Assembly (NCBI GenBank): GCA_005406025.1
Contig: BGZK01000714.1
Location: forward strand, 1 to 64,000
Reading direction: 5' to 3'
Length of the DNA stretch: 64,000 bases
Source: Eumeta japonica
Lineage: Eukaryota; Arthropoda; Insecta; Lepidoptera; Psychidae
Below are positions 37,214 through 49,700 of the stretch, piece by piece; position 1 is the stretch's first letter; every line of letters begins with the position of its first letter. The notes below the pieces were generated by a model. The model had not been told where the DNA came from and did no database searches. It saw nothing but the letters and a program-made list of their open reading frames with translations. Both the position numbers and the translations under genes were made by a program.

Positions 37214-38404
37214 TATAAAACAATATTATGATGAATTATAAAATACTGTTTAAATCATAATATCTTCAATGTTGCCATTAAATATGTATACATTCATACA
37301 AAGCATGAGAGTCGGTAAAATTATATTGCTCCGTGAAACATTAATACCATAGGGTAAAATTAGAACTGACATTGTAATTGACAAAAACATATTTCTGATT
37401 AAACTAGTTGCTATTCTAAAAAATAAAAATAATACATACGGTAAACAATCTTCTCATTATTTCATTCAACGGTGACGAAACAAGGAGAGAATTAAATATC
37501 GGAATGATTTTATAGGCATGCTAACCTTTCCTGTTATGGAGAAATGCAAAAAAAATAACAAACTATGATCAGCCATATCGTGGAAGAACCCTGTGAATAA
37601 ATCTAAGAAAAAATATATGTATGTTAATACATTAGGTTCGATTTGCAGCATTTTTTTTTGTTTGCTCAAAAAGATTAAAAAAAAGCTCTTAATATTAATT
37701 TCGTCATGTTTATCGATTCTGAGTGTTTTCAATTTAAATATAAATAAGAACACTATTTTACTAAAAAATAAATCTGTTTAGTTTCATATAAACAAAATCA
37801 CTCATAACTCTTATTTTGTAGGAATAGCGTCCTCTTTAAAAGTATCTATTGATTTTGATCTTTCAATAGTTCTATCACTGAAAAGCCATTTTGTATGGAA
37901 AAATGGTATCTTATTTCTTTATCTTGACGAGGATTTGTATTACAGCAATAATATTTATATTAAATGGGAATTTTTAGAAATATCTCTTCCCAATAACCAA
38001 AACAAAATATGTAGTATAGGACTTACCGAGTATAATTAATTTATTATAGTGTATATATAATAATAGCAGTATCCAAACAAATAATAAGAAAAAAAATAAA
38101 AAGCAAAACAGTCGTTTTTGCTCTATGGTAGAACTGTAATAGATACAAGCGTCAAATTCAAAATGTGAATATATCAAAAACTCGGAAGCGAAACAACAAA
38201 TAAAACTATGTGGCCTGATGATAAATGGAGACATGAGCGTATGCGAGTTGATTGATTGAATACTTAATTCGTAAGGACTCCCTATACCATTGTATATTTA
38301 CTATACCACTTGTCCAAAGAAATAAAAAACCTGAGGGTTAAATTATGCGACGAAAGGACAAAAAGACATAAAAAAACATCGTAGTCTTTGAGGATCGATA
38401 TACA

Positions 38405-38766
38405 GGTGGATTCTATTATGCATCTTTTTTGCAAAAATTCATAATCTCCTACCCTTATAAAACAATTTTGCCAAAAAACCATAGGCATTGAACTAGCCGT
38501 TTCTGAGAAAAATAGCTTAGAACATCTTTATAAAAATGTACTGACAGCTGTGAAGGTACTGCGTCGCAGCGCGCCACGCGGCCGGCCACCTGAACGCATC
38601 TATGCTTGCAGTCTGACCGAGCATTTATTAAGGGTATGTCTATATTATTTTATATTATTTATGTGTATATTTTCAATGATATATTTTTATTATAGTTACT
38701 TTGGCAAAGTTGTTCTAAAAAGGAGATTATGAATATTTCCAAAAAGATGCATGATAAAATACAGTC
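38405..38766. mobile_element. TIR element, copy 2 (about 360 bp), inverted and internally deleted relative to copy 1
   Basis: The left end (ATTCTATTATGCATCT, then TTCATAATCTCC) and the right end (GGAGATTATGAAT, then AGATGCATGATAAAA) are inverted copies of each other and of the ends of 2877-3640. The GC-rich core at 38547-38635 is the reverse complement of about 3395-3500 with scattered differences (shared stretches such as GACTGCAAGCAT and AATAAATGCTCGG). No coding frame is present. Confidence 0.7.
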
Positions 38767-39239
38767 TGTTTACAGATTTGTACACGGTGAACCACACCGT
38801 TCCACATACTTCAAAGTCATTCAATTAGCGTACGGGTTTGGATTTGGGATGGATAGCGCTGCTTGGTTTTGAAAAATATGCAAAACATACCAGTGCCTGA
38901 TGTTGCGAGTCAATCACAGACGAGCATATATTAAGGTTTTTGTCATCTCACCCTTAAAATCTTTTATTTTATATTGAGAAGCTTGGACCCGAGGAGCAAG
39001 GCTTGGAGGCCTGCTAATGACCGTCGTCATTTTTTTTTTATATCTTTGGACATACATAAATCCAGTCCTAATCTACAAGGCTTGTATTATGGGTACCAGA
39101 TAGTAGGTATAATACATATATACGTTTTGTTTTAAAATATATATATATATACATGATAAAGACAAGATAATAAGATCAGACTCAAGGCAAATATCGATTT
39201 TTAATCAAATCTATATTTGTCATCTGCAATATCCAAATT

Positions 39240-39467
39240 ATCTCTCTCTAGCTTGGTTGGTAATGGGGTCACTACCAACTACGAAAATCAGGCAGCCATA
39301 CCATTGTCAATGTCTAAGACAGGCGACTTATACTCTCTGAAGGCAGGAGAGTGTTTAATTTGACACAAAACCTCCTTGGTGAATTCTTTCTCGGCCAGGA
39401 TTCGCACGTGGTAACTTTTGATGGGAAGACAACACATTTAACCTCTCGGCTTACACCGCTCTCTGCA
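39240..39467 (-). repeat. tRNA-derived SINE (minus strand)
   Basis: On the minus strand the head reads GCGGTGTAAGCCGAGAGGTT (A-box-like) followed about 30 bases later by GTGCGAATCCTGG (B-box-like), the layout of an internal pol III promoter. A unique body of about 140 bases follows, down to about 39240. Confidence 0.5.
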
Positions 39468-40120
39468 CCACATATAAGCATGAATAATCAGATATGGTGT
39501 ACTCTAAGGCAAGACATGTGAAACATGACATTTTGAAATGGTTTTACTGTGAGAACGTTGTATTTGTACACATTGATGGATGTATGCATTTTCAGTAAAA
39601 TCTGAGATGAGACTGAACTAATAATGTGAGATATCTATATAATAATAATTAAATCTTTGTGCTGGTAATTATTCTGAAAGTAAGGTAAGCGAATTTTCAA
39701 AATATAAATAACTGCAAATATAACTGCACCTAGAAAAAGTTATGAAATCATTATTTTACGAAATCAACTAAAACAATCACGAGAACTTATCAAACATTAA
39801 ATTACACAGTGAATGGTCTCGCAAATTGTATGGTTTAAAATAAAGGTTAATGAATGCTGAATTTTTTCTAGACGCAGGAAAAAGTTTGTTATTCATTTAC
39901 TACATTCGAGTATCACTAGCAGCTCGCACCTTCATAAATGTCCAGTCTGAAGTCAGTTTCAGTCACAAGACGTAAAGTTTTGACTAATATTTTTTAGTTG
40001 AACGTCATGAAAGAAAAATGAGTTAAAAAAATTAGCTGAGGCAATTCTCAAGGTTATTTCTTAGACGTATCCACACGGAGTTTCTTCTCACTGGTTCGAA
40101 TTTTGTTTAACTGGCATCCG

Positions 40121-40126
40121 TTTATT
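40121..40126 (-). terminator. Probable SLC37 polyadenylation signal (AATAAA on minus strand)
   Basis: TTTATT on the plus strand lies 76 bases beyond the SLC37 stop codon at 40204-40202. Confidence 0.55.
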
Positions 40127-40201
40127 TGTTTGAAATTAAATAATTGAAAACATTAAAATTTATCTAAACAACATTTCTAATAAAGTTGAATATTCTATAA
40201 T

Positions 40202-43200
40202 TCACTCTATGCGTACGACGCGCTGCGCCGCTAACCGCCGGTCCAGGGCTAACTTTGTGAGTTCTGTTCGTACTATCCTGAAAAATGCAACACATATATA
40301 CATATGACAAACGAACATTCGAGAAATATACCCTGTTTACGCCGTTATGAGCCGACACTGAGCAAATACATTTAATACAAACGGAGCACATGTGCGAAAG
40401 CCGTGATCTAGAGATTAGATAAGACCTTTATTCCAATCACGCGCAGTGCAAATCAATTTGCTTACAATTCTATATATTATTTTCATTAAACTAAAGTATT
40501 CAAAATACTACTTGTTTTAATGTACAGCCCATACATACCATTTATGTCGGAATTTACGATACACCATACGCAATTATAAAATGAGAAAACAAAGAAAACA
40601 GCACACCAAACTTTTGACATATACACAATGATAATAATTTTCTTTTAAAAAATGTTGCAAAATTATTCATTTAATCGTTTTATTAAAAAAAAAAATGGTA
40701 TTGATGTTTTTAAAATATTGTAAACACATGAAAATTTAATATAGCTGTATTTGACTTAATACGGTATCCAGTGGCTACTTAAATATGATCTTACCTGATG
40801 AGGAGGAGCAACGCGAGCATGTTGCACGCGATGAGCATGTAGAACACCTGCGGCCAGCCCACGCGCGCCGACACCACGCCCGCCAGCATCGGTCCAAGAG
40901 CGGCGCCTGCACGAAGAAAATGTATGATTACAGAGTTTCAATACTACGCTAAATTTGATTATTGGCGACAGTCGCCACCACGTGACGTGGAACGGGATAG
41001 AAGAATTGCGTTCTCAGTCGCAGTTACAGTCTCGATGAAAAAGCAGTGACAGTTTCAAAAAAGTTTCAGACGAAGCTCGTAAGTGCGTAAGGACGTAATC
41101 CGTCTATCTTTTTTTTATGTCTAATTGTTGCTACTGCTTGCAGCGATGAACTATGTGTAATTTTGTTTTCTTTTTTTTTACGGCAACATGTATTATTTGA
41201 GGGTGATAAGTGCGACTTTAACTGATAAATGAATAGATGAAAAGAACTGACCGACGCTTCCGGTGCCGTCAATGATGGCGGTGACGGTGGCGAGCGCGCG
41301 CGAGTTGCCGGCTAGACAGCTGTGGGTACCTAGGCAATGAAAATCAAAAATATTATAGAAGTTAACTGTTCCTTATTAATATATATTTTTATCTGCACTA
41401 GACTAATAATAAAATTATCGTTAACAAACAAGCAGCCATTTAAAAGTAGTATAATGAAGTATGGTAATTAATTCTCATGATTTTAATGAAATTGTTAAGA
41501 TATTGATTTACATACTAGATTTTTGAATTTGAGTATGACGTCACATTCAAAGTATTCAAATTATTTTCTAAACAAAAAAAAAAAATGCTTAGGAAATTGT
41601 ATTAATATTATTTGTTGACGGCTTTTTAAAATTGATTTACATAACAGACAAAGAGAATCAGTGGAGTATTGGTTAAAAAGCAACGAAATTGTAAGGCAAC
41701 AATAATTTTTTTTCTATTTTTAATAGCGTTACTGAAGACTGATTAATAGCTTAATAGTGTCTTTTACGTCTAATCAGCACTTTAAAATATTTTATATATT
41801 GATTTACTTTATTGTTTTTTAAAAAATGGTTTCACTTCTTTCTTTCTCAAATAAAAACCATTAAACTAATAAGATATATTAACAAAACAATAATGATAAC
41901 AAAGTAATAATAATTATAATAATGAAATACCCCCTTCAAAAACAATGCAAGCATCAAAATTGTTTTTCAATCAGTGGCATTTGGCCTAAATATCTAATAT
42001 ACCTCTGTTGTTTTCCAGTGAATATGTTTGGATGATCAAAGACACGATTGAAATGAAATGATAATTCTAAAAATAGTATTTTGGGCACTCCCATGATACC
42101 AATAAGCATATAGTCGATATATAGCCAGTGATGGTACAGTGCGGTGGTTTTGCGGCGTAAGCACTCACCCAGCTCGGCGCTGACGGCGGTGGTGATGAGC
42201 GCGTACGGCGCGTTGATCAGCACGCCGTTGAGGATCAGCAGGGACACGTTGAGCGCGTAAGTGCCGGCGCCCCACAACTGGTACGCGAACAGCTGAGCAT
42301 GTGGAAGACGGGGAGCGGTGAGGGATTTTAAACGCACGCAAACGGTTGCATGAAATATAACAAGTTTAATCTTAATTCGACTGAATTATTTTCAAGTCTG
42401 AAGTGAGTCATTCGTTTAATCAGGAACGCCCTATTAAAGTACGTAACTGATCATAAATGTAGAGCATTATAAGTTTAGTGAATGTTTAAAAGAACTATTC
42501 TATGGCATGGCAAGACTATTGGGCGGTTTTGACAGTGAAACAATGACGTAACTTATAAGAAAAGCGACTAAAAGCACAATGTGAAATTTATAATATACAG
42601 TGGAATCTCAATAACTCGAATGTAAAGGGATATGCAAAAAAATTCGAGTTAACGAGTTTTCGGCTTAACAAGAACTTCGAGATACACATGACTGTGTCGA
42701 CAAGGAACAAACATAACGTTCACAGCTGTGTTACTTAGAAAGTTTCATGAATGTATTCATTCAATGCAGTGTACAAGACAAAAACAATAGATTAGAAGCC
42801 CCGAACCTGAACATTCATTTTGGAATTTATTGCTATTATTTCGGGGAATTCCAAGTGAGACGTCATTATATTTTACCAACTACGACTTACGGAGTCTCCT
42901 TTTTGAAATTCGAGTCATAGAGTATAAATATGTATTATCAATACGTCGTAGGTAAATAACATTTTGTTCGAGTTACAAAGTCTAAATGATTCGAGATACC
43001 GCGTATTTAGGGGTTCATTGGAAGGGAATGGTATTTTTTTCACATACTGAGGATTTCCATTTAACGAGGTTCGAGTTATTGAGATTCTCCTGTATTTCAT
43101 ATTATTATGAGAAAATTACTGATATCTGGGACACACAAGTGTGATGAATCTTTCTATCGATTCTTGTAATAACATAAATCTAATTAATTACAATGTACTC

Positions 43201-43740
43201 TTATAAACATGTGATTATTTTACATGTTTGGCAAATGCAAAACATGTATATATCAATTTTGAAGGATAAATTTCAAAACTTATAACTTCAGAGAAAACTT
43301 TTGTAATTTTGGCTCTTTAAGGTAAAATTACAATCGAGCATTTATAAATAGAAAACCGAAAAAAAAAAATTTTTCTAATAATGAATTTACTGACGAGATA
43401 TGTACGTAACATTCAATAATTATTAATTCTATTCCATAACATACATACATTTACTTTGAATTCACTCGAAGAACTTATTACCACACATAAGTGGGCGACG
43501 AAAAGAAAAAAAAAAAAAAGTAGGATGGTTACCGAAGGCGCGGAGAGCACGTAGAACACTGCGCAGACCAGCCCCGGGCAGCCGCTGGCGTCAGCGACCG
43601 CGCCCGCCAGCATAGCGCCGACCACGCCGCCCACGTCGAACACCGTACTCAGCTTGCCCGACTCGGCTGTCGTTAGTTTCGCTGCCGCCGTATAAGTTTC
43701 ATTTCAAGGTGGAATTCATTTATGTAAGCCATATATACAC

Positions 43741-43772
<32 letters not shown>

Positions 43773-46700
43773 ACATTCTCAAAGATACTGGTACTGTTAA
43801 ATAATAAATACATTACATGTATGTCTTTTGTATTTATATATAAAAAAAAGTGTTTTTATTTTTGGATATGTCAACATAAAAACCTCTATGACTCAAAAAG
43901 AACCCATGTTCCCTACCCCCCTTATCCGGGTTTTTGACAAGCCGAAATAATGAATATTTTCCTACAAGGAATTTCGGTGAATATTTTTGTTCCACAATTT
44001 GAAAAAATATATTGAAACATGTGTATCTCGAACATATCAATGTCTGATTTCACTACTTTACAACTCGAAAATTTTACTTATTTCTAAGACTATCATTGAT
44101 TTAAAATTTTAGGTTAAGGATTAAATTATACAATATTAATTAAAAAATCCGGTCTTTTTAGGGTTCCGATCCAAAATGGCAAAAACGGAAATCTTGTAGT
44201 TTTGTCATGTCTGTCTATCCGTATGTCACAGGCATTTTATTTAAAAACTACAAGACGTATATTGAAGAAATGTATAATGTAGATGTCTTGTATACACCGC
44301 TACTTAGTTTGATAGTTAAATAACAAAGATATATATTTTTTGGGGGTACTTCATACATGTAACAAAAGCTGAAAAAAATTTTTTTTAACAAACATTAAAG
44401 TGTGGCACATATTTCGACAGTACTTAGAAACATTTTAAGGTTTCTAAGCATTTTTTCAGTTTACGTGAACAATTTCGGAAATAATCACTTTGAAAGTAGC
44501 AGAAATTATATCCCCCCTTTATTTTCTAAGGCATGTGTTCAAAAATATAAAAAAAATAACAAAGGTAACCCTTAATAAATACTTCAAAAACCAAAATTAT
44601 TTTGAACATGATCGGATATACTGTTTCCGAGTTATTGCCGAAAAACTGCTCTTCTCAACGAAAGGACATAAGTGCCATGAAAATACGCTCTTTTGCCGAT
44701 GCACTCTAGTTTACACTAGTTTAATAGTAATAGTCGACATACCTATACCTACATACCTACTTGTTTCTCTAGTTATAGGCGACTAAAGCGCTTATAACTA
44801 TTCTGTGCGGGAAACATGGACAAAGTGTAACAACGTACTTTTTTCATCTGTAGTGTATTTCTTTGTAATAATGGCCTCGGAACCATATAATGAGCATGGT
44901 CCGACATGCTCTTGTTTTACTTAATTTTACTGTAAATTTCATTGACGTGAAATATTAATAAAAGAGTACTCTTTTTTTCTCTCATCCACAACAGTGCAGT
45001 ACAACGCACGAATCTCTGCTGCTCTGGATTGCGTGCGAATGACGCGATGTGCATCGTCTATCTCTCCTTCTTTTTCCTGCGCACCTATATTAGGCCAATG
45101 CGATGCACTCTGTGATCTATTTCACAACGCCGAAGATTAGTGCGTATTCTGAGGACTCTATAAAAGCACTCACGAAACTTCAGGTTTAATTATCCCACCG
45201 CTAAGGTTCGACAAACAATTGTGTGAGGGTCGCACAATTGCTTTTCTTGTTTTAGATTCCGTTCCTAGTCGTCCAGGGCGCGTGGCCGTCAATCGATCTT
45301 GGACCGTCAATCGTCATCGAATATTCACTCACTTCACTTTCGTTATGAGTATTTATATTAGAATGGATTTTTATAGCCTTAGCCAGCATTTTAATATATC
45401 TAACCGCCCGCGCGCGCAGCGTCGTTCGTTTCAGGTATCCACGTGTATAGACATACGTCAAAGTAATATCATGTAAAGTCATGCGATGTCGCACTACCCG
45501 CGCTCGGTCCGCCCCGCAATCAAGTCTGTTGTCTATGTCATATGGAATATATTTTGGGAACACATTTTGGGATAAAACTCGCATGAACTCGCTTCCACGC
45601 TCCATAGTGCGGTTGAAGGTATCAAGTGCTTACGAACAACATAAATCTTTAAAATGTTACAGCGAAGATAATCACAACTATACTTAATATTGTTACTACC
45701 AATAGTCCTGGATAGTCAGTACTCTCGTTATAGCCGAAAGTCTGATGGCTTGTGTATAGAGTGACGACCGATCAGTCGTAGGACCGGATAGCGTAATATC
45801 GATAAGTTTGCTATAGCTAGAATGAAAGGCTGCTGCGTGTGATACGAGCACGATTTAGATAAATTTAAAGTATGTAACTAATGTGTTTGTAGATTGATGA
45901 ACATAGTCTGTTAAGAGATTTATGGGTTACTATTTAGTTAACCAACAAGTAGTTTATTCTATTTTTTTTTTAGAAGAATATATTGCATTTTAACTAGGAA
46001 TATGTTTACGCCATTAGGTAAATTTTTGCACCAACACATATCAGATACACCTCACAAAGTATATTAGATTCATCAAAGAAGGATTATTTACATAAACTTC
46101 AAATATAATTAGATTTTCATTTTAGATGAAAGAGATCCTTCTACATTAGTTTCGAGTTAAAAAATAACAATTTTTGACAATGTTCTACATAGATGTTTCA
46201 TATTACTAAAGATTTTCCATCAATATCACCAGATTCAATAAATGAATTCCACTTTTGAGATGCAAGAAGATAAACATTACCACCTACTTTTACTGTATAT
46301 CTAAATGATGAAAACTTTTTCGAACTTTTCGAACATTTAACTTTCGAACTTTTTCGCAACTTAAATGTTCGGTAATTAACCTAAGTTGCTTCATAATCTA
46401 ACCTTTCTCTCTCATTCAACCTCACAAGGAGGTCAATTTCAATCAACAAATCCGTCGGCTGTCACTCACTCGAACTGATGATGTACAATGGCAGCCAATA
46501 GAGGAACGTGTAGCTGACCAGCTTTGCGAAGAACAGCGACAGGGCAAACTCCACCACCCCCGGGGATGGCCAACGCCTGCCCCAGCGAGACGGCGCTGCC
46601 TTCGCTCGACTTCCTCATATCGTCGCTGTCCCGCCTATCGAGTAGGGCCGTTCTCTCCGTCGGCTCCGACAGAGACTCCTGTAAAAAGGTATGCAAAAAA

Positions 46701-49700
46701 TTAGAGCTATTTATTGTATATATAAATTGTGATGATAATTTCACCTGGATCTCGATAATTTAGTCCCTCAGCCTACCTCCATAGGGCCATATTAACAAAC
46801 TTCACTCAAATTATATGCCGTCCCAAGGAGTAACGTGAGAAAAAGACATATTATTTTTTATACCGAAATATTATAACTGTCTATCATAGATCATAATAGT
46901 TTGTATTACATTAAACAACTAAATTTTTTACAGTTAACATTCTTGATGGAAATAATTTTCGATATTTTGGCTATATAATATTACACCTATTTGTAGAAAA
47001 TGATATTATCTTGGCTTGCAATGCAAATATATGTTGTATTTATATATCAATTAATACTTTTGCACAAAGGTAAATGATAACCAAATGAAAACAGAAAATT
47101 AACGCGAGATGGCGCATTGAAGACAATCATAACAACTAGAAACTGTTGTATTTAAATACACACATTTATAGTTATGACTATACCTCTTTTTGCATAATTA
47201 AAGAACTAACCATAGGCATGCAAGGTGAAGAGTCATATACACAGAACGATATTGTGCTACATTCTAAGTGTGTACTGTTAATACATTCATACATAAAATG
47301 TACTAGTTAATACAAATTGTGTTCCTTCCTACATATTTAAAACTGGGTTACTACTAACATAACATAAAGGATTTTTAAAGTAAAACTTCACGAAAGGAAA
47401 ATTTAGTATGATATTGAAAAAAAATGTCACTTTCGTCAGTCACGAGGATCCTAGATCACGCTGAATGTGAAACTATATATTTCTTATTTTATCTTCTATA
47501 AACCTTCGATTGCAAAAATGAATAATAACAATTTAAGTTGAATAATAATAATAAAACGGATTATGCACATAATTGTATTTATCTCTCCAATAAACCAGCT
47601 TTTACATCAAATAAAAAAGAAATTCTTATGCTCAACCCTCATTTATCCCAATTATTTTAAACATTAAATAAAATAAAAATCATATGCAATCTAAAGTAGT
47701 TCTACTTCGTAAGTATGTACATTTTTTTCCCCACAATTGAATACATTAATAGACTTAGCAATGTGCAACAAATAATTAAATCAAATAAAATTACTAAAAT
47801 AAAAATAAAAGAACTTTAATTTTTTTCTGCATTCCTTAATGAGTCAACTTAGCCAATGTCTTTCGACAGCTAATCTCATGGTGACAGTTTTTCGTTATAC
47901 GATGCGCATGCGTTTCGTTTTACTAAATTATACCTTTACAATGAAAACTGTATTTTAATCTACACTACTCAAATAAAAACATACATTAAATGTTTTCTGT
48001 CATTATAATTTATTAATCACATATGGAAAATTCCAGAAATGTAATTTTTGGTGAGCACTTTTCACAATAAAAGTGGATTATTTCGAATATAAACTGAAAA
48101 TGCCACTACTAAATGACAATAACATGCAAAACATAAGATTGTTCTGTGCAGAGTTCAATTTTGAAATCAAAAATTGTGAAAAAAGTACATCAAAAAAAAA
48201 TCGAAGAAAAAAAATTCAATTTAAAATTCAAACCCACCATCAGTCATACAGATTCATAAACAGTAGTTAAATTATCTATCTACAAGCTATTAAATTAAAA
48301 TAGTACTATACTTTAGACTATGGAAAGTGAATATTTTCCTACTAAACTACAGCATATTTGTATGCAATGGATAAAAAAATATTGGGATTCATTAATTTGA
48401 TGAAATCTAGAAATAAAATTTAAAAATATTTTTCAACAAATCTAGTCTGTCTAGTTACAGTCTAATGGTTTCGTACGTTACTCTGCGAGACAGGAGGACC
48501 AAATACAATCCCAGGTTTCCAATGTTATTTTGCAAATTCATGTGTAAATTGGAATATTATAATTTGTTTTAATAACGAAAGAAAACATCAAAAATGATAT
48601 CAACCAACACTTCATAGGAAATTCACTAAAATGTTCAAAGACTTACAGTTCCCAACATGCATTACGTTAGAGTTGGTACCATGCTCTTGGTCTGTCGGTC
48701 TTTGAGATGATCAGAGCTCTCTAAGGTGGCTTATGGAATATAGAATTTAAATTTCAATAGCAATTTATATCAAAATTTCAAACTTGAGCAAATTTTCTAG
48801 AAAACGATGAGTGATTTTTCGTGAGTGAAATATCTGGGTAGCGACCAAATGTACTACTATTTACTAAACACTATCAAACTATGATCTAAGTGCGATATTC
48901 TTCACTTTTCAAACAAAACTAATATTATCGAATACAGATTTTACGGGTTGCTCATTTCGCGCACGCCAATCTGTGCCGGCGCGCCGGGGTCAAGCAAATT
49001 ATACGTACTGGCGGAGGCGGAGCGTTGGCGGAGTGCCGGTTGGGGCGCAGACTCGCCGCCTGTCGCATACACACATCATGCAGTTAGTTTCTCTCCTACA
49101 CCCATCGACAGGGAGCTGTTCATATCTTCGACCTAATTTCCCCTCGACCCTCTTTATCTCGTTTCTATGCATATGCCGTGCGCATACTTCGTTTAAAGAA
49201 TTTCCTTATGCATAGAGAAGTTTGATTTGAAAATTCGACACTGAATATGTGAAACTTGTCAATCAGAATAGCTCAAACTTCTCTCTTGATGCATAAAAAT
49301 CTCATGAACAGCCCCTGTCGAAAGTTTTTATTATGATAAAGTTCTATTTGCTTGGAGAGTTTCAAAACTCTAAAACATTTTTTAATTAAATAGCACATTA
49401 AAGAGATGTAATAATAATAATAATAATAAAAAAGTAAGTAATTGCGACATATCCATTTGCTTTGTCGACTTCACTGAACTTTGGAAAATTACATATTTAA
49501 TAGATTCCATAATAAAAATTTTAAAGAATTCATACTAGGTAACTTCTGACAATGTCAAATAGAACCTTGTCATTTCAAGATGTGGTAAGGAATTATAATG
49601 TGAATATTTTGTGCTATAAGCAAAATTAAAATTTTTATTTTAATTATCAAGAGTCAGTACTGTGAATCCAAGTAAAACCAAAAGTATGAAAAACCTGTAC

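Larger units (their letters stand above)
31574..40120. other. Repeat-rich intergenic region between pen-2 and SLC37
   Basis: The two genes converge here. Recognisable contents are the Helitron relic, a dispersed-repeat tail at 32655-32785, an RTE LINE tail at 34370-34720, a perfect palindrome at 37164-37213, the second TIR element at 38405-38766 and a tRNA-like SINE at 39240-39467. A GC-richer piece at 34780-35060 has no recognised identity. The rest is AT-rich with no gene seen. Confidence 0.6.

Noticed and set aside
43674..43681. Later acceptor for SLC37 exon 9 (ACGACAG/CCGAG at about 43664)
   Set aside because: It is in phase but makes the loop six residues shorter than in the family; the acceptor at 43682 gives the usual spacing.
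44490..44786. 98-codon plus-strand frame
   Set aside because: Lies inside the GGGTTCCG dispersed repeat and is not preserved in the other copy.
45219..45687. Frames of 85, 117 and 68 codons on both strands
   Set aside because: They overlap each other on both strands in a GC-richer block with few stops, have no domain and no splice partner.
48948..49215. Two GC-rich plus-strand frames (62 and 80 codons)
   Set aside because: Overlap in different phases, run into the fold-back MITE, no domain seen.
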